Source: Morchella semilibera
Lineage: Eukaryota > Ascomycota > Pezizomycetes > Pezizales > Morchellaceae
Length of the DNA: 64,000 bases
Assembly: GCA_009192285.1 (NCBI GenBank)
Contig: CM018605.1
Coordinates: 1,963,247-2,027,246 of the forward strand
Reading direction: 5' to 3'
Notes under the pieces: generated by a model
Told to the model about the DNA's origin: nothing
The model's database searches: none
Seen by the model: the letters and a program-made list of their open reading frames with translations, nothing else
Translations under genes and position numbers: made by a program
Part shown: piece after piece, positions 1 to 10,735 of the stretch
Numbering within the stretch: position 1 is the first letter of the stretch
How the letters are laid out: each line of letters starts with the position of its first letter

Positions 1-248
1 GTGGGGGTCTGATACGTTCATTCTAATGGAGTTTGGGGGGATTTTTTATGTATGCACTTGTACATTAATTATGATTTGTATATTTATTAATGATAAGTCA
101 CGTTTTTAATGTCTCTCTTATTGCATTGGACGTATACGGCGGTATGAAGCTTCAATTGCGAGATTAATCAACCTAGTTCCCATTGATATCTGCTTCATTC
201 AATTGCAAAACAAACTCTGCGTACTAGTAGTCCCCTATAATGAGTAAT

Positions 249-1430
249 TCATGGTGCATCACCATAACCGCAGAGTGCCCAGCTCTTGACCCAATCAAGT
301 GGTGTTGCTCCCATGATGTCCGTGATATCCTTCTTAGCACCCATTCTCAGAAGTAAGCTCATCATCTCCATGTCCCTATTGAAAACCGCCAAGTGCATGG
401 CTGTATCTCCATAATAACTTTGCGCATTTATGTCTGCTCTCTTTTCCACAAGTAAAGTCAAAACTTCCACAGACCCTAGTTCTACCGCTGTATGAAGCGG
501 TGAATATCCAAGTTCATTCTTGAGGTTAAAATTAGCCTTCTTATCTAGTAATAGGCTCGCAATTGTCTTGTCCCCTCTTTCTGCGGCTTTGTGAAGCGGA
601 GTGTCACCGTGTTTGTCTCTTGTATTGACTCTACCGCCTTTTTGAAGCAGCATTGATACCATAGACTCAGAGCCAAACTGGGCCGCAAAGTGAAGTTCGG
701 TCCTTCCAGAGTTTCCGTGATTATTAATGCTGGCTCCTCTCTCTAGAAGGAGTTTAACAACACATTCAGCACCACTTTGCGCGGCTTTGTGGATGGCTTT
801 CGAGCCTTGGTAGTCTGAATCTTCAATATTTGCTCCCTTTTCGATCAGTTGATCAACTAAAGACACACATCCTTTTTTTGCTGCATATTGGAGTGGGGTT
901 TTTAAAAAAATATTTTTCTTATTGGTATCCGCACCATTATCTATGAGCAATCTTGCAATCATAATGTGCCCATATCTTGCTGAAAGATGAAGGGCAGTAT
1001 CTCCGCAAGAGTTTTGAAGATCAACCGAATTAGGATTTGAATCTATAAGATATCTTACGATTCTTTGGTCTCCGGTGCTTGCTGCCCAGTGAATCGGGAA
1101 CTCCGAGTTTAACAAAGAGTATGGGTGCATCGATTGAACACTCCTCCTTAACAAGAGCCGAAATACCGGCTCATCCCGTTTTTTAGCAACCAAGGAAAAT
1201 GTTATCTGTTGGCTTCTGGCTTCAATAATATTGACGTAAGAAATTGGAGTCAAAAGAGTAGAAAGATAGCGATTTGTCCTAACGAGCGAATATATATCTT
1301 CTGCCCCTAGGTGGCTTTTTGCAATGCTGTATAAAATATGCTCTGGAAGCTTAAGAATTGGTGCAACGGTGCTTATAACGTTGCATGTATTTGTGGCCTT
1401 TTTGGCATGAGTGCGCGTTCTGTCAAGGGG
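249..1430 (-). CDS. Ankyrin-repeat protein with F-box-like N-terminus (5' end unresolved)
   Basis: An open minus-strand frame runs from about 1430 to the stop at 249. It encodes about nine consecutive ankyrin repeats, seen as repeated units of the type G-D-T-P-L-H-x-A-A followed by LLL and GA. Ankyrin repeats are protein-binding scaffolds, so the partner cannot be named. The first in-frame ATG is at 1130, which gives 293 aa. The frame stays open upstream and there encodes an F-box-like stretch (LKLPEHILYSIAKSHL, then a YSLVRTNRYL motif), but it has no in-frame ATG before a stop. The true start is therefore spliced, mutated or missing. F-box plus ankyrin proteins often act as substrate adaptors of ubiquitin ligases; applying that here is inference. 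The neighbouring gene is another ankyrin gene on the same strand only about 50 bp away. Confidence 0.7.
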   Translation of the reverse strand, partial: PLDRTRTHAKKATNTCNVISTVAPILKLPEHILYSIAKSHLGAEDIYSLVRTNRYLSTLLTPISYVNIIEARSQQITFSLVAKKRDEPVFRLLLRRSVQSMHPYSLLNSEFPIHWAASTGDQRIVRYLIDSNPNSVDLQNSCGDTALHLSARYGHIMIARLLIDNGADTNKKNIFLKTPLQYAAKKGCVSLVDQLIEKGANIEDSDYQGSKAIHKAAQSGAECVVKLLLERGASINNHGNSGRTELHFAAQFGSESMVSMLLQKGGRVNTRDKHGDTPLHKAAERGDKTIASLLLDKKANFNLKNELGYSPLHTAVELGSVEVLTLLVEKRADINAQSYYGDTAMHLAVFNRDMEMMSLLLRMGAKKDITDIMGATPLDWVKSWALCGYGDAP

Positions 1431-1483
1431 TAACTCATCAGTTTATGTTTAGAGCGTACATTTCTGACAAGGAAAGCGTGTGA

Positions 1484-2749
1484 TTACTTCTTTATGTGTA
1501 GGCGTTGATCTCCGAGTTTTTCATCTTGGTAGGCCCTCTTTGATGACCTTTTACTGGCATTGAGTGGAGATGCCGCTGGGAGTTGGGAACGGCCGCTTGG
1601 TGCGATTAGGGCATGAAGTCGTGTGACTGTTGCCCTATCCCCATTAAAACTAGCCACACGAAGCGGCGTGTACCCATCGTGGTTTTGGAGGTTAATTGCC
1701 GCTCCATTTTCTACCAACAATGTAACTATTCCATCACATCCGAGATCTGCTGCTATGTGAAGCGGAGAGAAGCCGCAATTATCCTGGCTGTTTACATTTG
1801 CACCATACTCTATGAGGTCTTTGATGATCAAATACTCTTTTTTCTGCACCGCCCTGTGAAGTGGTGTTTGGCCGTGTAGGTCCTTTACATTAATCTCAGC
1901 TCCTTCCCTCAGTAAAAGCGGGTGCACCGGCTTGCCAAACACCGCCGCTATGTGGAGAGCTGTCCATCCTAAATTATTTGGCTCGTTAACTTTAGCTCCG
2001 CAATGAATCAAGAGTTCAATAACATCTTGAACACCACTTTTGACTGCTTTCTGAAGTGTATTTGAGCCAACGATATCCAAATGGTGGACATTGGCTCCAT
2101 ATTCAAGTAGTAACGCGGTTAGGCTCTGATCACCGTTTTCTGCGGCGTAGTGAAGGGGCGTTTCGTTGTTTAAGTCTAGGCAATCAACAGAAGAGCCTTT
2201 CTCTAGCAGCTGCTGTGCTATTGTCTCATGTCCATGTCTCGTGGCAAGATGGAGCGCAGTGACACCGTCTCCAGCTTTGTAATCCACTATTATGTCAGCC
2301 TCTTGAAGAAGAAATTTTGAAACTTCTTCTTTTCCTATCCTCGCTGCCCAGAGAAGCCCTGACTCAGGGTAATCACAGCCTCCCCCGCACTCTGAGTGGA
2401 GCTCCTGATTGTTGAATAGTTGAAAAAGTAAGCCCGCTTCAGCTTCTTGGTCGTACCCGCGCGCCATCTGGCCTTCCCGTTTCCTCGTACCAATCTGGTA
2501 AAGTACAGGAACAATCATGTGCGCCAGTTCTGTTTTAAAAAGTAACTCGACCTTCTGTCCTGCATACGAGTCTGCAAATATCTGCACGAGTCTGCAAGGT
2601 AGACGGTTTTTACTTTTTTGACCCCCAAATCGTGGCCGGGCCACCTTCAAGTGAACACCTTGGCGATGAAAGGGCTTTGGATGATATAGCCCTACCAACA
2701 TTACGCTGCTGCATCTGGTGTTTGTGTTGAGATATGCCCGGCTGATCAT
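1484..2749 (-). CDS. Ankyrin-repeat protein
   Basis: A 421-aa frame starts with ATG at 2749 and ends at 1484. From about residue 128 to 395 it holds about eight ankyrin repeats (units such as GVTALHLATRHGH, ETPLHYAAENGD and FSPLHIAADLG). It closes with a short basic tail. The first 125 residues match no domain I know and are of poorer coding quality, so translation could start later, for example at the Met-Ala-Arg-Gly-Tyr near 2465, or an intron could lie there. Ankyrin repeats mediate protein contacts; no enzymatic domain is visible. It lies head-to-tail with the other ankyrin gene and is separated from the 5' LTR of a retrotransposon by about 280 bp. The two look like paralogues, judged by repeat style only. 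Confidence 0.7.
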   Translation of the reverse strand: MISRAYLNTNTRCSSVMLVGLYHPKPFHRQGVHLKVARPRFGGQKSKNRLPCRLVQIFADSYAGQKVELLFKTELAHMIVPVLYQIGTRKREGQMARGYDQEAEAGLLFQLFNNQELHSECGGGCDYPESGLLWAARIGKEEVSKFLLQEADIIVDYKAGDGVTALHLATRHGHETIAQQLLEKGSSVDCLDLNNETPLHYAAENGDQSLTALLLEYGANVHHLDIVGSNTLQKAVKSGVQDVIELLIHCGAKVNEPNNLGWTALHIAAVFGKPVHPLLLREGAEINVKDLHGQTPLHRAVQKKEYLIIKDLIEYGANVNSQDNCGFSPLHIAADLGCDGIVTLLVENGAAINLQNHDGYTPLRVASFNGDRATVTRLHALIAPSGRSQLPAASPLNASKRSSKRAYQDEKLGDQRLHIKK

Positions 2750-3033
2750 CTAAGACAGGCCAGTCGAACCCGAAGTCAAGCATTTTGGAAGATATTGAAA
2801 AATCGTTTTGTATGTATCAAGCAGGCAGCTGATAATGAAGATAAAATTTCCGAGTGATAAGTAGCCTTTGTCTTGATGGCGATAATTCAGAGGTGGTGGA
2901 TTAGGTTCTTGACATATTCCATAATGACAACTAGATCGAAGCAACGTTTATCTTAAAGTGTGGGCCAGCACGCAGAACAGGCACATGTAAGGTACAGATT
3001 TCACAATTTCACAAAATATCACTCGTCACACGT

Positions 3034-3351
3034 TGTGGGGCGAAGATTAGGCAACCAGCGTGTAAGCGAGGGCTGAGAGTGCGGCTAGAGATTAGCGCGC
3101 CTTGGCGCCTTGGCGATGTTTTGTCACGTGGCGCGTTTGATAGTTCACTGCTTTGTTTCCTTTCGTTCTCATCATCATCATCATCAATAATCATCAGTTT
3201 CACGTTTCATCGGCTCGATCATAGTTTCGAGCATATGAGCACTGTGAATAGGTGAACCAATCAAATAATCAAAATCATCGTCACTAAAGCCTCTATCTAA
3301 TCAAAACCTCTTTCTCTACCTAAAACCTTCAACCTCGTGTCCGCAGCCACA
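3034..3351 (+). repeat. 5' LTR of gypsy-type element A
   Basis: This 318-bp sequence begins TGTGGGGCGAAG and ends CCGCAGCCACA, so it has the usual TG...CA ends. It is nearly identical to 11109-11387 and to 18986-19290. It contains a run of ATC/TCA triplets near 3170-3195. It is followed at once by a primer-binding-site-like sequence. Confidence 0.85.
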
Positions 3352-3370
3352 ACTGGTGACCCCGACGTGA
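3352..3370 (+). promoter_or_regulatory. Primer-binding-site-like sequence of element A
   Basis: ACTGGTGACCCCGACGTGA lies directly after the LTR. TGGTGACCCCGACGTG is a form commonly found at this place in gypsy-type elements, where the 3' end of a host tRNA primes minus-strand DNA. The exact tRNA was not determined. It is absent after the 3'-most LTR, as expected. Confidence 0.65.
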
Positions 3371-3401
3371 TTTTTTTTTTTTTCACGGGGACAGAGTCCA
3401 A

Positions 3402-5020
3402 TTGTTTCGTCTCTCCGTCTCATCGTCGTTTCATCAAAATCTGCCGTCCTCAGGTGCCGTTCGAGTCATCAAGGACCTGAAGAGGATGAGCCCGAGAAAA
3501 AAGGCTCACACCTCAGAACCAAAGGCACCGTTAGCATCACCTCCAGATTCATCTTCACCTCCCCTCACGATAATTGGACCATCATCATCACCCCCTGACG
3601 TCAGCTCACCACCGGTTGAAACATCTCTCACGGAAACAATTCACGCACCGATCATGTCTATCCCTGCTACCAAATTCTACCGGCAGGACTAACGAAGACG
3701 TAGATTCGTTCGTTAAGTCGATCGAAGTTAACTTTATCCCCCAGTCATCGTTCTACACCTCAATCGATGACCAAAACGCTGCTAAACTATCTATTCTCAA
3801 GAGTAAGCTTAGAAGTAAGGCTGCTAGATGGATTGCGAATCACCAAGGAGCGTCACCTCATCGTGGCCAGAAATCGTCCAAGCACTCAAGAACAAGTACG
3901 ATAATGATGGTATCAACGAAGAGAAGAAGCGTGATTCAGAGAACAAGCTCTTGAAGCTCAACAGGGTAAAGATTCGCTGAAGAGATACCTAAAGAAAGCC
4001 ATCAGAATCAATGAAAACCTCTCTGCACAGTGGGATGACACTGCAGCAAAACGATTCATCTTGGGTATCAAAAAGGAGAATACACGCTGCTTGGTCATCG
4101 CAATGGGGCAGCTCGGGGATACGTACACCTTCGTTCAAGCTATCAACGCCGTTAAGATGATGTTGAGAACATCATCTAAGTCAAGTAAGAGGAGGAGGCA
4201 TGACGACGAGGAAGAGGAGGATTCAGAAGAAGATGGCTCTAGCGCTGAGTCAGATGATGAGAGTAGTAGTGGGGACGATGGAGAGAGCAGTAGTGAAGAA
4301 GAGAAGCGGCGCAAGAAGAAGAAGAGCACAAAGAGAAGTAAGGTCGTCATCGATCGCGAAGACTTGTTGAAGCTCCTAGCGGATCTAAAGGTGAAGACTC
4401 AAGAGAAACCTGCCGAAGCCGGAAGAGTCATCAACCTTGCCCCAGAAACCGAAGTCTACGGGGTGCAGGGGAATGATCAAACTCGAGCACCAGAAACGGA
4501 AACTTACGCTGTGCAGCGAAGGCCTGGTCCTCAAGGCGCTTACAACGCAGGGTATCGGCCCGGGAATCAAGCTCCGCCGTTTCCGAATCAGTCACACGGG
4601 AATCAGTACGGCAATCAATCTGGGTTCGGGTACGGGAATCAGCCTGGATACACAAATCAGTACGGCAATCAACCTCCGCCCGGGCAGCACGGAAATCAGT
4701 TCGGGTATACTGGATATCAGGGTAACCCGTATGGAAATCAGTCTCAAAATTCCTACGGATATCCTCAACGCCCGTTTGAACGGCGAGAATTCGGTAGCGG
4801 TGAAAGACGTCCTCCCGGTGTTTGTTACAGGTGCGGCCAATATGGTCACTACAGCAACGATTGCATTAATCCTCCTCTATCCCGCGAAGACCAGTTTAGA
4901 ATCCGACAGAAGAATGAAGAAGAGATGGCTCAGAGGATCCTGGCAAAATATCAGCCCGAGAACGTCAGAGCACCCGAAAATAGACTGGGACAAACGGACA
5001 GTCGAATGATGCTCGCATGA
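3402..5020 (+). pseudogene. gag of element A, frameshifted
   Basis: The Gag reading runs through at least three frames. The first is Pro/Ser-rich (3402-3692). The second is a retrotransposon Gag core with DVDSFVKSIEVNF and ILKSKLRSKAARW near 3700-3850. The third is a long frame (4061-5020, 319 aa). That last part has an acidic Ser/Glu/Asp block followed by a Lys/Arg cluster (about 4195-4350), a Gly-Asn-Gln-Tyr-rich low-complexity stretch (about 4545-4770), and one zinc knuckle of form CX2CX4HX4C (CYRCGQYGHYSNDC, about 4825). The zinc knuckle binds the element RNA. The frame changes near 3690 and between 3870 and 4060 mean that no complete Gag is made from this copy, unless there are sequence errors. 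Confidence 0.8.
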
Positions 5021-5084
5021 ACCCTCCACCGCCCCCACAGCAAACGCCAATTCAGTCGACTTCTGGAGAGGAGTCCCAGAAGGT

Positions 5085-6359
5085 ATGCAGGCGCCTGAAT
5101 CGTCGCTCGTGGAATGGTACGACTCAAACGCAGCGGACAAAAGAGAAGGCGGGGTGGCTTTTGGGAGCCGCTGGAATAGTGCTACTCCATCCGTGCCGCC
5201 TGCAAACAGAAGAAGACTCAGCACGACTGTAGAAAGCGAGTCTGACGATAACGAGAGGGGTAGCGTTTCACGAAGCAAAGCCAAGACGTCCGAGGCCCCT
5301 GCCTCCGCGGGAGCAAACGAAAGGGAATACACACCTCCTGGAGCGAAGAAGAAGATTCAGGCCTCCACAGTGCACCCCAAGGACATAAGAATGATGAGGG
5401 ATCAAGCTGGTGAAGACGTTGTAGCCAGGCTCAGAGACACTCCTATCAACGGGCTCACCTGGGGTAAGCTTCTCAACATCGCCCCCGCCGTCAGGAGGGA
5501 GGTTGCGAAGAGTCTGGTTCAAGAGAGGACTCCGAGCACCTCCAAGAAGACCGTTAAGTTTAAAGAACCTCCTGCCTCTACCCCCGAAGCTGAAATGGAA
5601 GACGTCCTCGCCGTTGACGCTGCTGTCGGCCAGAATCGTGCGGGTCCTGACGATGGACCAGTCATCAACTTCTATACCTACGGTAGGATTCGTGTGCCGG
5701 GTAAGGGATACTACGGTATCAGCAGGATCCTCGTTGATGCTGGTTCGGTCATCAACCTTATGCCCGAAGCAGTCGCCGAGGAGATGGGCTTAAGTAAGCA
5801 AATCAGTCCTCAGTTTAACGTGAAAACGGCAGATGGAAGCATCGCGGTAATTGATCGCATGGTCACCGTGGATCTCGAGGTAGCAAACGTCTCCGCTACT
5901 ATTAACTGCTATCTAATGCCTGGTCCGGGTAAACCTGCGTACGCTATCCTCCTGAGTCGTCGATGGCTTAGACAGTGCCATGCAAAAGGCGACTATAGGA
6001 CCAGCACCTACGTCATTAAGGACCAAGCTGGTAATGAATATCTCGTTCCCGCGATGGAGGGAATGAAGACCAAGTCTCCGCGGGTATCACTTCGAATCCC
6101 GCAGTCAGCAATTGTCGATTTGGACGAGGAGACGCTTGAAGACCTGGAAGGCGGCGAGCAACTCATGGCTCAGATTATCGCCCAGATAATCAGAGAGACG
6201 AAGGAGCAAGATGCTCTGGACACTCTCGAAACGTTCTCTGTTTCCACCTCCGTTCCGAGTCCGATGTTACGGACTCCCGATCCTTTTATCGCCCCTCCAA
6301 GTCTGATGTTACAGACTCCCGCCCCCTTTTCCACCCGTCCTCCCCAGGGTCCAAGGTGA
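5085..6359 (+). CDS. Aspartic-protease segment of element A
   Basis: A 424-aa open frame contains a retropepsin-like region around 5700-5960: RILVDAGSVINLM carries the catalytic D-A-G-S (usually D-T/S-G) and is followed by a flap-like segment. The N-terminal 200 residues are charged linker. The C-terminal part has repeated Pro-rich units (S-x-M-L-x-T-P-x-P-F twice, about 6260-6330). The frame overlaps no intact polymerase and ends before the reverse transcriptase region, so it is one fragment of a broken pol. The role would be cleavage of Gag-Pol. Confidence 0.65.
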   Translation: MQAPESSLVEWYDSNAADKREGGVAFGSRWNSATPSVPPANRRRLSTTVESESDDNERGSVSRSKAKTSEAPASAGANEREYTPPGAKKKIQASTVHPKDIRMMRDQAGEDVVARLRDTPINGLTWGKLLNIAPAVRREVAKSLVQERTPSTSKKTVKFKEPPASTPEAEMEDVLAVDAAVGQNRAGPDDGPVINFYTYGRIRVPGKGYYGISRILVDAGSVINLMPEAVAEEMGLSKQISPQFNVKTADGSIAVIDRMVTVDLEVANVSATINCYLMPGPGKPAYAILLSRRWLRQCHAKGDYRTSTYVIKDQAGNEYLVPAMEGMKTKSPRVSLRIPQSAIVDLDEETLEDLEGGEQLMAQIIAQIIRETKEQDALDTLETFSVSTSVPSPMLRTPDPFIAPPSLMLQTPAPFSTRPPQGPR

Positions 6360-7383
6360 CGGACTTTCACCTCCTACTCTACCCGTCCGACCCTGATCCT
6401 CCCCTCCTCCCCTCACACCCTGCCGTCGCTGTCGCCGCAGGGATCACTCCTGGAGAACAGGATTTAAAAGCCTTCCGTTACTAGGCCGCCGGGGGTCTGG
6501 TAACGGGGTAGAATACTCCCCCGGTAGGTACAGGAAAAAGGACTCCCCCTGCGTGGTAGAGACGCAGACGAGGGGAGGAAAAAGATGGGGTGGAGAAAGC
6601 CCCATCTTCGACGTTGAAATAAATAAAAAGAAGAAGAAGAAGAAAAGTTCAGAAAGAGAAGGAAGCAGATGTGCCGCCGGCGGTTGCGGTGAAGGGTGCG
6701 AAGAGTTGTGTCGTTTTCTGTTTGTCGGAGGTCCCCCTCCCGGCCAGCTATCCCGAGTGATAGGAGGGACCGAGCCGGGAGAGTTGAGGGACCTCAACGG
6801 AGGAGATGAGAGAAGGAAAGAAAGGAAGAAAGAAGCGTGGGAAGGGGTGGAATCATAAAGGAGTTTGGAGTCCAAAGGCAAACTCTCGACCTCCTTCCAA
6901 AGACGGGAGAGTAACCCTTGGACCGGAGCTCGTCGAAAATCACGAGGACGAGAGAAGCAGCACGACTGGATCGGCTCCCGTTATTTCCAACGCCAACTCC
7001 AGCCCCAGCACCGGGACATCAATCCCAGCCCAGTCCCGAGGCTGCAGATATAGCCGGGCGAGGGATCGAGGAGCTGGATGGGTATAGGACCCGCGTTCTG
7101 CACCTCTGAAGGAGGATGGCAGTAAAAAGGAATCAGGGCTGCAAAGGCCTGATTCACCCTCCGGATCGGGGCTACAAAGGCCCCGACTCTCTCTCCGACA
7201 CCCAAAGTGCTGGAAAGAGCAGCAACCTGGGTGCTGGCCCCCGAAGCGTCGGTATCACTCTCCAGATGCAAATGAACGCTGGGCAGAATAGCGTGACCGG
7301 ATCCTCCAACCCCGAAGTTAGGCACACTTCCGAAATCGAGCCTCCAAAGACGATCGACCCGCCAAGCCTCACAAATCGGGGCT
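6360..7383 (+). other. Linker region of element A, no recognisable domain
   Basis: The 1-kb stretch between the protease and reverse transcriptase segments is rich in Pro, Arg and Gly codons in several frames and has an A/G-rich run near 6620-6665. I see no conserved domain, so the open frames here are probably chance or decayed polyprotein linker. Confidence 0.4.
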
Positions 7384-8860
7384 GAAGACGACAGCGAGGG
7401 AGTCTTCCGCGATGTCCATGGCGCCTATCACCCTCTAATTAGTGAAGATGATCGCGTTTACGGGATCAACACGACAGGATATCCTACGGAGGAGCGTCCA
7501 GCAGACTTTCATCGCCATATTGGCGAAGGCACTGATTCCGACACTCTAGAGCGCTGGTTTAGCACATGCAATATCACTATCGGAGAAGCCGCAAAAACCA
7601 CCGAGGAAGTCCAAGCTGCGAAAAGACTCTTACATACCTGGCGGGATCAATTTAGCGACGACTGGGCGCTTTACCCGAATGCAGCTCGCCCGGCATTACA
7701 TCCCGACTTATGCAGGTTCTATACCCCATAAGGCTACAAACCCTCTCTATACTGCAGAGGAAGTGGAATGGATGCGCATCAACCTCCCAAAATGTGCGAA
7801 TCGGGTATAATCACGCACTCCAATTCTCAATGGAGTAGTAAACCCAAGTTGTCGTTCGTAAGATAACTCCCTCAGAATGGTACACGTATTCTGCAAGCTC
7901 AATCAGGCAACTATCAATTCAACACGCCTATCGAAGAGAATAGAGACCCTATCCTCAACAGTTCATTGCAAGACAGTATCGCTGCTACTGGCAGGCAATG
8001 CCTCAGTAGGGTATGGGGGTACCGTTGGCGAAGAGCACGCGTATAAAACTGCTTTCAAACCCCCCGATTTGGTCAGTTTGCTATCTCCGAATGGGTATGG
8101 GGCTATCCGGCGCGGCGCATACGTATTCACGCATGAAGGCTATATTCGCCGGCCCGATCCCTGCTCCAAAATCTGAACCTGGGATTGCAGGTCAGCATAT
8201 CCAGCATAAGCAGTGCGCAGGAGGATCCATGTATGAGTACTTCATGGATGATGATTACGGTGCTCATACTTCGTTTCAAGCTCAACACGACTTCCTCCAC
8301 GACTACTACTTTCCACGCGTCGCTTGGTCAGGGCTAAAGCTTAATCCTAAGAAGAGCTGTTTCTGGATGAAGTCGTTGAAGTTGTTAGGGTTTGCAGGTA
8401 GTGGAGAAGAAGGATACGCCGTCGATAGACAAGATCGGGGCAATAGTCGATTACCCTACCCCCACCTCCGTCGCCGAAGTAGAGCGATTCCTTCACATTA
8501 GCACGTACTTGAAACAATGGATACCGGGCCGATCAGAACATTCACGCATTCTGAAGTCTCTATTGTATGCCGAGTGGATAGCCTAGGCCGAAGGCAAGAG
8601 CTAGAGCTGGTATGGAAAGAAGCCCACCAACGATCGTTTGAGCACATAAATCAAGCATCGCCCGAGAACGTAGTATGGGGAGGCGATCCTTCACTACAGT
8701 ATCATCTGTCGACTGATGCATCCAATCACGCTATCGGCGCGGTGTTGTTCCAGCTTATCGGGCCACCCCGGCAGGCACGTTAGCCACCCTCAAAACTTCG
8801 GGATGCCGAACGTGTTATAATGTTTATCTCGAAGCCGTTTGCTCCGGCGGAAAACCCGAT
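7384..8860 (+). pseudogene. Reverse transcriptase region of element A, decayed
   Basis: Pieces of a gypsy-type reverse transcriptase are scattered over three frames. Near 7690-7800 there is an N-terminal RT segment with EEVEWMRINLPKM. The catalytic box appears as YFMDDDYGAHT near 8235-8265 (the F-x-D-D form of YxDD). It is followed by LKLNPKKSCF near 8335, and near 8470 by the segment linking RT to RNase H. An RNase H start (LSTDASNHAIGAVLF) lies near 8707. Several frame changes and stops interrupt it, so it cannot encode an active enzyme as written. Confidence 0.75.
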
Positions 8861-8863
8861 ACC

Positions 8864-10735
8864 ATGCTACTGAGTCGCGAGGCGCTAGCAGTGGTGAGAG
8901 CACTTGCCGAAATTAGATGGCTAGTCCTAGGATCTCCATATCCGATCAAGATATATACGGATCATCAAGCTCTTCTCTCCGTGCTTAGGGGTGATGAGGC
9001 AAAAGGAAGGCTAGTGAGATGGCAAGTACAAATCTCCGAGTTTCGATTTAGAATTCCACCACGTTCCGGGTACACAAACGTGCTCGCAGATGGCATGTCG
9101 AGATTGAGGACGCGGCGGAATAGCGAATCATACTGCGAATCCGCTGCGGTTGGTGAAGTTTGGAGAGAAGAAGGCGAGGAGCAGGCTAGGGGTCAGAGAG
9201 AGAGATTAGAGAGATGGGGCGAGTGGATAAGTGACGAGTGGTACGGTCTTATAGTAGAGTATAAGCTTACCGGGGAACTTCCCGTCCTGACGATCCTCAA
9301 AAGGATGAATAAGATAACACCTGCGTCAGAGCCCGAGTTAGCAAAATGGAAGCGCAGACTGAAGCATCAATCAACTCGATTCATACTGGTGGATGAAAAC
9401 CAAACAAGCACAGTCACCAAGAATCGCTGCTCCCTGCTGTACATCGAAAAGAGCGCAGAGACAGCTATATGCGTGCGAAAAGATGAGGTTAAACCTACTC
9501 TTCGCTGGGCCCACGATATTCACGGACACTTCGCCGAGTCTATCACCCTGAAGAAGCTGATCGGGAGATACTATTGGCCGACTAGACACCGAGATGCTTC
9601 TATTACTGTCGATCGTGTGATTCATGCCAGCGAGTTGGTCCTCTAAAGCCTTCTCAAGACTTACTACCGATCTTCCAGCTTCAACCTATGGATATGTGGG
9701 GCATGGACTTCCTTGGGCCGATCGCACCCGTGTCTCTAAAAGGGAATCGGTATGTGCTAATAGTCGTGGACTACTTCACCCGGTATCTGTTTGCGAAACC
9801 CGTGCCGAAAGCCGATAGCGCGAAGTAGTGAAATCGTTGATCGATCTGAGCCGTTCGTGGGATGGCCGAGAGCAATATATCACGATAACGGATCACACTT
9901 CGTAAGTCAGGAAGTGCAGCAGCTTCTATCGTCATTCGGCGTGAAGCAGTATCCGCGCCTAAATCACACCCTCAGTCAGTTGGACTCGCGGAAAGGTACG
10001 TTCAGCTAATCGTCGTGGGATTGCGAACCTTAATGGCGACCTCCGAGGAAACACGATTGGTATGGGATCAGGTGCTTCCGCAGGTAGTCCACGCGATCAA
10101 TACTAGGATCATTAGGACGCACGGGTATACGCCCAGCCAGCTCCTTTTCGGGTACAACGTACGCAAGACCCGATTTGATGCTACTCCCCGCGATCAAATA
10201 GCGTCCGCGGTCCTCGCAGACACGCTGAAGTCCTCAACACCCGAAGCCTGGAAGCGTGGATCTTCAACCTCCGAGCGTCAAAACTAGAAGAGCTCAGGGA
10301 CACCGTGCGTGAGAGGCTAGTCCGAGGTCCCCAGATAAGAAGAAGAGGTTGTGGGAATCTCCTAAAGAAGGCGACTAGTGATGCTGCGTCGATTCGAGGT
10401 GGATCGTCAGCATGGACGCAAGTTTGAGGCGAAATGGGAAGGTCCATACCGTCTAGACAAAGTATCGTGGCATGGCAAAACTGGGAGAGTATTCGATCTG
10501 AAGACGGGAGCTGAAGCACGCGTAGAAAGTCGGGTCTTCACGAAAGGGTGCACCTAGATGATCTCAAAGTCTACATACCCGAGAAGAGAGATGGTTAGGG
10601 CATGACGGTGATATAAGAGGTGGTCAGGGGACGAAAGAAGTAAGATTCGTCTGCGTCTGTGAGAGACTAGATGAAGTGGTGGAAGAAAGCGGCGTGATCG
10701 GTGAAGACGGCGTGATTTTCATTTAGTCGGCGGTG
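8864..10735 (+). pseudogene. RNase H and integrase region of element A, frameshifted
   Basis: An open frame at 8864-9646 covers the end of RNase H (IYTDHQALLSVL, then VLADGMSRL near 9085) and the integrase zinc-binding start (HDIHGHF near 9510). A frameshift near 9600 breaks it. The rest of the integrase core is spread over frames at about 9624-10290: the first Asp lies in WGMDFLGPI, the second in YHDNGSHF. The C-terminal part continues to about 10735. The same region is intact in the second A copy at 16918-18322, and that comparison shows that small indels broke this one. Confidence 0.8.

Noticed and set aside
3165-3200. Repeated ATC/ATCATC units as a possible array
   Set aside because: A simple trinucleotide repeat inside the LTR, repeated in the other LTRs; not a CRISPR or regulatory array.
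6444-6881. Minus-strand open frame in element A
   Set aside because: It is antisense to the degenerate Pro/Arg-rich linker of the retrotransposon and has poly-Phe/Ser runs from simple repeats.
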